A stretch of DNA of 55,388 nt from Bacteroidota bacterium (GTDB taxonomy: Bacteria > Bacteroidota > Bacteroidia > Bacteroidales > Paludibacteraceae): assembly GCA_030706455.1 (NCBI GenBank), contig JAUZOL010000005.1, positions 1 through 55,388 of the forward strand, given 5' to 3'. This document shows, piece after piece, positions 9,141 through 16,953 of this stretch. Position numbers and translations under genes: made by a program. The notes under the pieces were generated by a model. It searched no databases. It was not told the DNA's origin and worked only from the letters and a program-made list of their open reading frames with translations. Positions within the stretch are counted from its first letter, which is position 1; every line of letters starts with the position of its first letter.

Positions 9141-10283
9141 TCAAATTTTTCTGATCCCGATTCCGGGTTCGTTACTCAGTGTAATTTTTCCGTCAACCAG
9201 TTTCATACCGGTGAAACAGTCGTTGGCAATCAGGATATTTCCATCCAAATCGGCAAAATTCATCTTCGGAGCCAGTTGTGCAGCCGCCGAGATGGCACAC
9301 GATGTCTCGGTCATACAACCAATCATCAGTTTCATGCCATACGATTCGGCCATACTGATCATTTTGTTAGCTTCGCGCATACCGGTACACTTCATCAGCT
9401 TGATGTTGATGCCGTCGAAAACACCTTTCAAACGGGGAATATCTTCGAGCCGCTGGCACGACTCGTCGGCAATGGTAGGCAACGGACTGTGTTCGGTAAG
9501 CCAGGCCATATCGTCGAGGTTGTGCTTTGGAAGCGGTTGTTCCACAAATTCCACATTTTTGGCAGCCAGCCACTCGATCATTTTCAGGGCGTAGTGTTTA
9601 TCTTTCCACCCCTGATTGGCATCCACGCGGAGCGGTTTATCGGTCACCGAACGAACGGCATTGATAATCATCTTATCGGAAACCTCATCGACACCCAGTT
9701 TCACTTTAATCACTTTGAACTGTTCCGTTTCGCGCGTTTTCTGTTTCACCATCTCCTCGGTATCGATGCCAATAGTGAAGGTGGTAACCGGAGCTTTGGA
9801 AGCCGTGTATCCCCATATCTGATGCCAGGGACGACCGATCAGCTTGCCCACCAAATCGTGCAGGGCAATATCCACCGCTGCTTTCGCGGCCGTATTATTA
9901 ATCGCAATCGCATCGACATACGTAAGAATATCGTCGAGTTCAAACGGGTTGCTAAATTGTTTGAGGTTGACCTTTTCGAGAAAAGCCGTCACCGATGCGA
10001 TGGTCTCACCGAGATAGGGAGGCATGGCAGCCTCTCCATAACCGGTCACCCCATCGTAGGTAATCTCGGTCAGCACGATAGGCGTGGTGGTGCGGGTATA
10101 GCCCGACACGGTGAACGGGTGCACCAGCTTGGCTTCGTAGGGTTTGAACGTCAGTTGCATGGTTTTGCTGCCACCCAAACGGGAGGACTTGTTTGATTGT
10201 GAAAATATCGAGGCCGGAGTAATCAGCGAACCGGCTGTTACCAACGCGGATGTTTTCAGAAAATTTCTTCTTGAAAAAGCCAT
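9141..10283 (-). CDS. Exported L-Ala-D/L-Glu (dipeptide) epimerase
   Basis: The start is set at the ATG that puts a twin-arginine motif (SRRNFLK, residues 4-10) at the N terminus, giving 380 residues; an in-frame ATG eight codons upstream is less likely. The enolase-superfamily muconate-lactonising fold shows the KxK pair K193/K195, metal ligands D221, E248 and D273, the opposing lysine K295, and a late D-x-D-G loop typical of dipeptide epimerases (YcjG/YkfB). The reaction converts L-Ala-D-Glu from murein stems to L-Ala-L-Glu so that peptidases can use it. It follows an NlpC/P60 gene, the same partnership as ykfB-ykfC of Bacillus. The Tat signal implies action outside the cytoplasm, whereas the E. 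coli and Bacillus enzymes are cytosolic. Confidence 0.9.
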   Translation of the reverse strand: MAFSRRNFLKTSALVTAGSLITPASIFSQSNKSSRLGGSKTMQLTFKPYEAKLVHPFTVSGYTRTTTPIVLTEITYDGVTGYGEAAMPPYLGETIASVTAFLEKVNLKQFSNPFELDDILTYVDAIAINNTAAKAAVDIALHDLVGKLIGRPWHQIWGYTASKAPVTTFTIGIDTEEMVKQKTRETEQFKVIKVKLGVDEVSDKMIINAVRSVTDKPLRVDANQGWKDKHYALKMIEWLAAKNVEFVEQPLPKHNLDDMAWLTEHSPLPTIADESCQRLEDIPRLKGVFDGINIKLMKCTGMREANKMISMAESYGMKLMIGCMTETSCAISAAAQLAPKMNFADLDGNILIANDCFTGMKLVDGKITLSNEPGIGIRKI

Positions 10284-10312
10284 ATATTTTGAAGTTAAAA
10301 AATTCAATTATG

Positions 10313-10458
10313 CAACACGAAGACACCAAGACGCTAAGAATTCCATTTCAACCTATATTGACATGCGGTTCCGGCGTTTAGTCCTAAAAAAGCGGCTATC
10401 TACAACGGATTGGGATATTCTCTCATTTCATTTTTCGTATCTCTGTGTCTTTGTGTTT
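10313..10458. repeat. Inverted-repeat element with CACGAAGACACCAAG-type termini
   Basis: The left arm at 10313-10340 contains CACGAAGACACCAAGACGC. The right arm at 10434-10458, read in reverse complement, gives AACACAAAGACACAGAGA, an imperfect match over about 24 bases. About 93 bases of non-coding sequence separate them. Very similar GTCTTGGTGTCTTCGTG strings are a familiar dispersed intergenic repeat in many bacterial genomes. Here the unit fills the gap between the NlpC/P60 and epimerase genes. Confidence 0.6.
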
Positions 10459-10473
10459 AATATGGATGTCAAA

Positions 10474-11433
10474 TCATTTATAATACGGATGATTCTTCAG
10501 AGAAACAATGTTCGGATCTTTATCAATCTGTGTGAGAATACGGCGGGCGCTCAACAAACGCTTGGCATTCCAGGCATCGTAGTTGGATGCTTCGGGGCGC
10601 AAGCTGCTGATATGCACCATTCCGGCAGAATGAATAAACTCTCCGTTGCCGATATACATGCCCACGTGAGTGACCTTTTTAGCTCCGAAAAAGAGCAGAT
10701 CGCCGGGTTTCAGGTTATTGTACCCTTTGGAAATATCTACCGGATCGCCCGTGGTTGCCTGTTGTGAAGCATCCCGTAGCAGCACAACACCATTGAGGAA
10801 GAAACTGGTTTTGGTAAAGCCGCTGCAATCGACCCCTTTGGTGGATGCCCCACCCCATACATACGGAAAGCCGAGGAACATTTTTGCCGTAGCAATGATG
10901 TTTTCGGCGGTCGGTCGGCGACTTGCCAGCCACTGATCAAAAGGCTCACCTGACTCCTTTTTCAGGAAAGCCATCCGACCATCGGGCAACTGCACTTTGT
11001 AATAACCGTTTTGTTCGCCCATGTTTTTTACCAAGTCGCCCCAAACTACATCCGACACCACGCCGGATGTTGCCGATGCCTCTTTACGTAGCAGGGTAAA
11101 ATATTCCGTCACGATCACTTTCGGTGCTTTGTTCCAGGCCTTCATCTCCTTTTCGTCCACCAATTTTATCTCCGAGGTAGTCGTCCAAGAAGCATACCCT
11201 TCGGGGGTCGTTACCTTCACCCAGCCGTGTCCTTTTTCGAGGACATGTAGCGGAGTTCCCATCAACGCCTGGGTTCCCATCTCGCCTGCATACGAAGGTG
11301 CCAACCGCAAATCAATCAACGACTGGATGGCAATGCCATATCCGGGTTCCGCACCTCTCACCGGTTGTGCCACCGCAAGGCACAACATCAATCCACACAC
11401 TAAACCAGAAATCAGATTTTTTTTCATCATCAT
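10474..11433 (-). CDS. NlpC/P60 gamma-D-Glu-diamino acid endopeptidase (YkfC-like)
   Basis: The 319-residue product has a signal peptide (about 1-28) and two bacterial SH3-like domains (about 33-92 and 105-158). The NlpC/P60 domain follows from about 175, with C203 in the motif DCSGF, H256 in THVGMY and H268 in FIHSAG as the Cys-His-His triad. The order SH3b-SH3b-NlpC/P60 matches YkfC, which cuts L-Ala-gamma-D-Glu from diaminopimelate in stem peptides with free L-Ala. That substrate would be produced by the amidase in the same locus. Its first ATG overlaps the TGA of the GH9-CE4 gene (ATGA at 11430-11433), suggesting translational coupling; the third Met (11427) is an alternative start. The epimerase that uses the released dipeptide is the next gene. 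Confidence 0.92.
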   Translation of the reverse strand: MMMKKNLISGLVCGLMLCLAVAQPVRGAEPGYGIAIQSLIDLRLAPSYAGEMGTQALMGTPLHVLEKGHGWVKVTTPEGYASWTTTSEIKLVDEKEMKAWNKAPKVIVTEYFTLLRKEASATSGVVSDVVWGDLVKNMGEQNGYYKVQLPDGRMAFLKKESGEPFDQWLASRRPTAENIIATAKMFLGFPYVWGGASTKGVDCSGFTKTSFFLNGVVLLRDASQQATTGDPVDISKGYNNLKPGDLLFFGAKKVTHVGMYIGNGEFIHSAGMVHISSLRPEASNYDAWNAKRLLSARRILTQIDKDPNIVSLKNHPYYK

Positions 11434-13898
11434 TTTATATTTTCCGTAATCGAAACGAAACGATATCCCCTTTGTTCGAGGGTGGTCATCAATTCGTCCA
11501 GTTTGTTATAAAATTTATCCGTCCGCCGGGGATCGGTGCCGATGTGTGTCAGCAACAGAAACCCATTCAGCCCTTTAGACGATTCGTATTTCAAAATATT
11601 GTTCAAAATCTCATCCGACGAGCGGTAGCTCTTCATGTCGGGAGTCGTATAATCGGCATTCGAGGTACTTCCGGGAGTATAATTGACCAACGTAACACCT
11701 AATTGCGTCGTCCATCCGGCAACCTCTTTGTTGTAATATTCATATGCCGGAAGGAATAAGAGTTGCTCCGGCACTTTCAATCCTGCCTGACGCATGGCTG
11801 CATAATTATCTTTCAAGTCCTTGGCAAACTGTTCACTACTTACCAGCGTGGAGTCGCGTTTGCTCCAGTCGGCATAAAGCAGGTGCTTATCGGAATGCGG
11901 GCCAAGATAGTTCCCGTTTTGCTGCAACATGCGAACGATCTTCGGGTACTTCCGGTAGAAATCGCCCGTCAGGAAAAAGGCTCCGCTAGCAGCATGTTTT
12001 TTCAACACTTTAGCAATGGTTTCGGCTCCATCAGCAAATTCATGGCCAGTAAAAACCAGCGTTATCTCTTTTTTCTCACTGTTTCCGCGAACAATACCTC
12101 CTTCATCTACTTTCAATCGGGTGTCGGCTGGTTTTCCTGCCAACGACGAGAGATAGTAACAAAGCGAAGCCGTACCATCCATGGTCGGTTCGTTGCTCGA
12201 ATAGTCGGCATAATCGTCGTGATATACCACACGATCGGACTGAAAATCGGCATACCGATCATCGCCCGTCAGGTGCACCCCTTTCAGACTCGAATAAATC
12301 GGCGTGTAGATCGGTCCGTCTACCAAGCCACCGGTAATCGGATAGTGATAGACCTGCGCCAATGCCGAATGGGGATGATGCGGATAATCGCCGTAGCCCG
12401 GTAAACCCACAATCATACATTTTCCCCAGGGATTGCAACCGAAAAGCCAGTCGCGCAACGCCGTTTCCATATCAAGAAAGGCTGTGTCACCGGTGAGCGT
12501 GCGGTACAGACGGGCTTGCGTAGCAGCGGCTACCACCAGATTGTTGGAACACCAGATGAACGGAATTCCGTTGATGAACGGATCGTCTCCGGCACGGTCG
12601 CGCAGACGTTCGAGCCCGCTTCGCATATTGCGTATAAACTCAGCACTGATGCGTTTATTGTTTTGTCCGCCCAGGAAATAGTGTCCCAGATTGATGAACG
12701 GATACCACTGGTAATGACGGGCCGAATCGGCACCCAACCACGGTGTCACCGGCTCCATGCGACCGTAATTGACGGCACTTTTGAGGTAATCCTCTTTCCC
12801 TGTCATCCGGTAAAGCTGTGTCGCTGCCAGTTCCATATCGTCCACCCAGTTGTCTTCCTCGTAAAAATAGGGCGACACGCAGGAAGCCGTCTGGCAAGCA
12901 CCCGGATGATCCACCCCTTTTTGGTAGGCATAGGCTGCCTTTTGTTTCAGCTTTTCGGCAAAATCAGGATAGAATTTCGCCAGCACCTCCGAAGCGAGAG
13001 CAAACGAAGAGGCATATTTTCCTACCGTCGAGGCCAAACCGGTGGAACGGTTTTTATATTTTCGCAAACCCTGTGGTTCTCCCATGCAGGCATACACCGG
13101 GCGCTCCTTGCCCGATCCCCAGCCGTAATCGACCGGGTCGGTAGTCGGTAAGCGGAACGAAGCGTGGTCGCGGTCGTCGGCAATTTGATTGAAAAAAGTA
13201 TCCTTATCGGGATTCAGCCGCACCAACCAGTCCAAGCCCCATTTGGCCTCATCCAGCACATCAGGAATGCCGTTGCTACCCGGAAGGCCGTTAGCATCGT
13301 ACTGATCGCCGAACGCAGCCGGATTTTGCTGGTAGGCAAACAACATCTGGAAGGTTGCGTTGGCCGAAGTCGTTACATATTTCAGATAGTCGGAGGCATC
13401 GTGCCAGCCACCCCAAGCGCTGATTTTTTCGTTTTCATGTCCCGGCAGAAAAATGATGCGTCCGTCGTAACGATGGCAGGAGTCCTTCAGAAAAGGATTG
13501 TAACCGCAACGCTGTTGGCGCATATAATTCAACGGTACATCGGCAGCTCCACGGTAGACATCGTCCCCAATACGAAAAACCGGTGAAACAGCATTCCCCG
13601 CTTCGACACGATACGATCCGGCTTTAGCAAACGCGGAGAAATCAAGTCGGCAAGCCGCACCAAAAGCGCTGTTGGGCACTTTATTCTCAATCGTTCGCCC
13701 CCGAAAAGCCACCTCGCCGGTCAGTTCATTGACCACCTTGAATTCATTAACCGGGGCCTTTTGCTTACTCAACCATACGGCAACTTTCCGGTCGCCGGAA
13801 AGGTAACCCAACTGGTTGACACGTATCCATTGTTGAGCGGAGACTACAGCAAACGCACACAACAGAACAATGACTAATAATGAACGATTCTTTTTCAT
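11430..13898 (-). CDS. GH9 glycoside hydrolase fused to a divergent CE4 (NodB-like) domain
   Basis: The start is chosen at MKKNRS, which gives a proper signal peptide (about 1-21) and 822 residues; an upstream in-frame start would bury it. An Ig-like cellulase-N domain (about 24-110) precedes the GH9 barrel (about 115-590), with D167 and D170 in WHDASDY and the acid E570 in SSNEPT. PHHPHSA near 506-512 matches the conserved His motif. From about 608 comes a NodB-fold domain. It keeps HSDKH (668-672) and a late LLTH, but the usual TFDDG is FTGHE (616-620) and the usual RPPY is LPAY. GH9 is best known for cellulases, but exo-beta-D-glucosaminidases also occur in the family, which would suit a murein or chitosan substrate better. 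Substrate not established. Confidence 0.85.
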   Translation of the reverse strand: MKKNRSLLVIVLLCAFAVVSAQQWIRVNQLGYLSGDRKVAVWLSKQKAPVNEFKVVNELTGEVAFRGRTIENKVPNSAFGAACRLDFSAFAKAGSYRVEAGNAVSPVFRIGDDVYRGAADVPLNYMRQQRCGYNPFLKDSCHRYDGRIIFLPGHENEKISAWGGWHDASDYLKYVTTSANATFQMLFAYQQNPAAFGDQYDANGLPGSNGIPDVLDEAKWGLDWLVRLNPDKDTFFNQIADDRDHASFRLPTTDPVDYGWGSGKERPVYACMGEPQGLRKYKNRSTGLASTVGKYASSFALASEVLAKFYPDFAEKLKQKAAYAYQKGVDHPGACQTASCVSPYFYEEDNWVDDMELAATQLYRMTGKEDYLKSAVNYGRMEPVTPWLGADSARHYQWYPFINLGHYFLGGQNNKRISAEFIRNMRSGLERLRDRAGDDPFINGIPFIWCSNNLVVAAATQARLYRTLTGDTAFLDMETALRDWLFGCNPWGKCMIVGLPGYGDYPHHPHSALAQVYHYPITGGLVDGPIYTPIYSSLKGVHLTGDDRYADFQSDRVVYHDDYADYSSNEPTMDGTASLCYYLSSLAGKPADTRLKVDEGGIVRGNSEKKEITLVFTGHEFADGAETIAKVLKKHAASGAFFLTGDFYRKYPKIVRMLQQNGNYLGPHSDKHLLYADWSKRDSTLVSSEQFAKDLKDNYAAMRQAGLKVPEQLLFLPAYEYYNKEVAGWTTQLGVTLVNYTPGSTSNADYTTPDMKSYRSSDEILNNILKYESSKGLNGFLLLTHIGTDPRRTDKFYNKLDELMTTLEQRGYRFVSITENIK

Positions 13899-13927
13899 AT
13901 CCGAAAATTCAATTGCGAGAATCCAAT

Positions 13928-15394
13928 CTATTTTTCTATTGAAACAGGACTCTTTCTTAGCAGCCACATAGCCACAAAGGTAAACAATCCATTAAATATC
14001 AACAAGGTAAATCCAAACCCAAAATGGAAGATGCTTTTTGCCACCCAGTCGAGTAACAGACAGAACAAGGGCGAAGCTACCGCTACGAAAGGCATCCAAC
14101 GGTCACGTACCTGATATTTCGTCAAAATACCGAAGAAGAAGAAGCCCAGCAATGGACCATAGGTATAAGCTGCCAACTGATATACCAGGTCGATCACCGC
14201 TTTGTTGTTAATCACGTAGAACAACAGAATCAACAAAAAGAAAATAACGGTATACGCAGCATGAGTCGTGTAGCGGATCTTCAGTTTCTTTTCGTCGCTC
14301 AAATCGGTGCGTCGGTTGAAGCCGATAAAATCGACACAGAACGAAGTGGTGAGCGAAGTCAACGCGCCCCCGGCACTCGGATAAGAGGCCGACACCAAAC
14401 CGATAAGGAAGATAATACCGCAAAACATTCCGAGATAATTTTCGGCAATGGTTGGGAAAATTTTATCGACAGCCGGAATACCCATCGCAGCCATTCCTCC
14501 GTGTTTTTGTACATACAAAGCCAACACAGCTCCCAGTGTCAGGAACAACAGGTTGACAATGACAATTGTAATACTGGTGGTAAAAATATTCTTCTGCGAA
14601 TCTTTCAAAGTCTTGCAGCTCAGATTTTTCTGCATCATTTCCTGATCGAGCCCAGTCATTACAATGGTAACAAAAATACCGCTGATAAACTGTTTGAAGA
14701 AATGAGTGGTGTTATCCCATTTCATGTCGAACCACGAAGAGTAATCGCTGGCAGTCACTGCCGAAACCATTTCGCCGAAGTTCCAGCCCATTTGGTTTGC
14801 AATAACGATAACAGCCACAATAACAGCCAGAATCATAAAGGTCGTCTGCAACATATCAGTCCAGATAATGGTTTTTACCCCACCCTTCAACGTGTAGAGG
14901 AAAATGAGCAGCATAAAGACAAACGCCACCACCCAGAACGGCATTGTTCCCTGCGGAAGAAATCCGTGCAATACAAAAACAACCAGATAGATACGAACAG
15001 CAGCCCCCAACACGCGCGACAACACGAAGAACGAAGCCCCGGATTTGTAGGTATAAAAACCGAAACGCGATTCGAGGTAAGTGTAAATGGAAGTCAGGTT
15101 CATCCGGTAATAAAGAGGCAGCAAAACCAGCGCAATAATGGCGTATCCCACCACAAAACCCAGCACCATAGGCATATAGTAAAATGCCTGATTCGTCACG
15201 TTACCCGGCACGGAAATCATGGTCACCCCCGAAATGGAAGTACCCACCATACCATAAGCCACCACAAACCAAGGAGATTTTTTATTCCCCTGAAAATAAG
15301 AGCTGTTGTCGGCCTTACGGGATGTGTACCACGAAATGGCAAACAGCAAGACGGTATAAACAACAAAGACGCTAAGAATGAGAGTTAAAGACAT
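13928..15394 (-). CDS. Sodium:solute symporter (SSS family)
   Basis: The 488-residue polytopic protein has about 13 hydrophobic segments and the SSS-family layout, including the conserved region around GMVGTSISGVT (about 49-59) and the Gly-rich stretch SASYPSAGGALTSL in the second half. These carriers import sugars, amino acids or carboxylates with Na+. It lies 29 bases upstream of the GH9-CE4 gene and 53 bases downstream of the GHL10 gene, so it is probably in the same transcript. A murein product such as MurNAc, GlcNAc, GlcN or a peptide is the natural guess. The sequence does not decide which. Confidence 0.85.
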   Translation of the reverse strand: MSLTLILSVFVVYTVLLFAISWYTSRKADNSSYFQGNKKSPWFVVAYGMVGTSISGVTMISVPGNVTNQAFYYMPMVLGFVVGYAIIALVLLPLYYRMNLTSIYTYLESRFGFYTYKSGASFFVLSRVLGAAVRIYLVVFVLHGFLPQGTMPFWVVAFVFMLLIFLYTLKGGVKTIIWTDMLQTTFMILAVIVAVIVIANQMGWNFGEMVSAVTASDYSSWFDMKWDNTTHFFKQFISGIFVTIVMTGLDQEMMQKNLSCKTLKDSQKNIFTTSITIVIVNLLFLTLGAVLALYVQKHGGMAAMGIPAVDKIFPTIAENYLGMFCGIIFLIGLVSASYPSAGGALTSLTTSFCVDFIGFNRRTDLSDEKKLKIRYTTHAAYTVIFFLLILLFYVINNKAVIDLVYQLAAYTYGPLLGFFFFGILTKYQVRDRWMPFVAVASPLFCLLLDWVAKSIFHFGFGFTLLIFNGLFTFVAMWLLRKSPVSIEK

Positions 15395-15447
15395 AAATAA
15401 AAGGCTATATTTTAATTTTCAAATGTACGAATATCGGTTTTATCTCA

Positions 15448-16953
15448 CTACCGGATTTTGATTCTTTTTGAAGGTTTACTTTCATTAAACAATCGGTCGA
15501 GAGCCGTCACATAGATATCACAGGGCTCGTTGATCGCAGAATTTATCTGATATCTCGGTTCATTCACAACCGATACGATTGCAGTTGCATTTCCGAAGTC
15601 AGGTTTTTCTCCCTTCGGAAAACGGTAGATCACAAAATAACGGGGGCTCATCTCTCCCGTAACATCTTTTACCGACCAACTCAACACCCGTTGGTTTTTA
15701 TCGTATTTCAGTTTCGAGGGTTTTGAAGGCTGATTCGCAGGCAACCCCGGTACCGACGGAACGAGCGCCGGATAAGGATTGACGGTTTTCTCCATCACTT
15801 CGTTAATGTTCAGCACATTATCCTTAAAATTGCGGGCATTGAAATAGCAAAAACCTCCATAAACGGGCATTTTACGAATATATTCGGCCTGACGCACAAT
15901 TTCATCGGTCGAATGCCATGCACTATCCTTCGCCGCTTTGTCAAGACGATAGGTGCCAATGCCGGCATACAGTCCATGATTGTAGGAATTACCTCCCCAC
16001 CAGTCGGCAACCGTTCTGAAATCAAGGCGCGAATAACCGATCGAAAAATACAGCTGCGGCAGCACATAATCAATCCAGCCCTTTTCGAGCCACAAACGAA
16101 TGTCTGCATACAGATGATCGTAGTTGGTATAACTGAAGCTCTGCGTCTCCGATCCGCGAAGATCGTCGCGCTTATTCCGCCACACAGCGTAAGGGCTAAT
16201 TCCGAACTTCACATAAGGCTTTACCGATTTTATCGTATCGCGCAACATTTTAATCAGAATATCCACATTCTCTCGCCGCCAGTCATCTTTTTTGGCAGCC
16301 GCATAACCACGGTTATATTTTACAAACGACAATGAGTCATTGAAATCGCTGTATGGGTAAAAATAGTCGTCAAAATGGATGGCATCCACATCGTAACGGG
16401 TAACAATATCCCTCACAACTTTACATACAAACGCCCGTGACTCGGGAATTGCCGGGTCGAAATAGGTTTTCTCTTTATAAGCCACAAACCATTCGGGATG
16501 CTGCCTGAGAGGATGGTTCGGAGCCAACCGGGTATAGTCGTTATCGCGGGAGGCCCGGTATGGATTCAGCCACGCGTGGAGCTCCATGCAGCGTTTATGA
16601 CATTCCGCAATGGCAAATTGTAATGGATCGTATCCGGGATCAGTGCCTTGCTTGTCGGTAAGAAATTCCGACCAGGGTTCGTATTGCGACGCATAGAAAG
16701 CATCGGCACACGGACGCACTTGCAACACTACCGCGTTGAAATTCATCTTTTTGAAAAGATCCAGATAAGCTATCAATTCCGCTTTTTGCTCTTCGGCAGA
16801 CAATCCGGGTTTAGACGGCCAGTCAATGTTGTTTACCGTTGCAATCCACGCTGCCCGCAACTCCCTTTTCGGCGTCTGAGCTGTTAAAGCAGTCTGTGCG
16901 ACACAGTGTTGCAACACCAAAAGAAACAGAGCAAATAGAACTGTTCTTTTCAT
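15448..16953 (-). CDS. GHL10-family glycoside hydrolase (PF02638; DigH/YngK-like) with FN3 domain
   Basis: The 501-residue product has a signal peptide (about 1-20). Residues 30-390 carry the GHL10 blocks: ELRAAWIATV at 31-40, NIDWP at 42-46, LQVRP near 77-81, HAWLNPYR at 126-133 and the acidic strand HFDDYFYP at 193-200, where D195 and D196 are candidate catalytic or binding residues. A fibronectin type III domain closes the protein (about 405-495). E. coli DigH of this family cuts denuded murein glycan lacking stem peptides, which fits a neighbour set of amidase and exo-glycosidases. The start ATG overlaps the preceding TGA (ATGA at 16950-16953), so it is coupled to the serine hydrolase gene upstream. 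Confidence 0.85.
   Translation of the reverse strand: MKRTVLFALFLLVLQHCVAQTALTAQTPKRELRAAWIATVNNIDWPSKPGLSAEEQKAELIAYLDLFKKMNFNAVVLQVRPCADAFYASQYEPWSEFLTDKQGTDPGYDPLQFAIAECHKRCMELHAWLNPYRASRDNDYTRLAPNHPLRQHPEWFVAYKEKTYFDPAIPESRAFVCKVVRDIVTRYDVDAIHFDDYFYPYSDFNDSLSFVKYNRGYAAAKKDDWRRENVDILIKMLRDTIKSVKPYVKFGISPYAVWRNKRDDLRGSETQSFSYTNYDHLYADIRLWLEKGWIDYVLPQLYFSIGYSRLDFRTVADWWGGNSYNHGLYAGIGTYRLDKAAKDSAWHSTDEIVRQAEYIRKMPVYGGFCYFNARNFKDNVLNINEVMEKTVNPYPALVPSVPGLPANQPSKPSKLKYDKNQRVLSWSVKDVTGEMSPRYFVIYRFPKGEKPDFGNATAIVSVVNEPRYQINSAINEPCDIYVTALDRLFNESKPSKRIKIR

Noticed and set aside
9276-10196. 306-codon plus-strand frame opposite the epimerase
   Set aside because: Antisense shadow of a gene with all catalytic residues in place.
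14261-15388. 375-codon plus-strand frame opposite the sodium:solute symporter
   Set aside because: The hydrophilic Asn/His/Gln-rich translation is what the complement of a membrane-protein gene gives; no start signal or motif.
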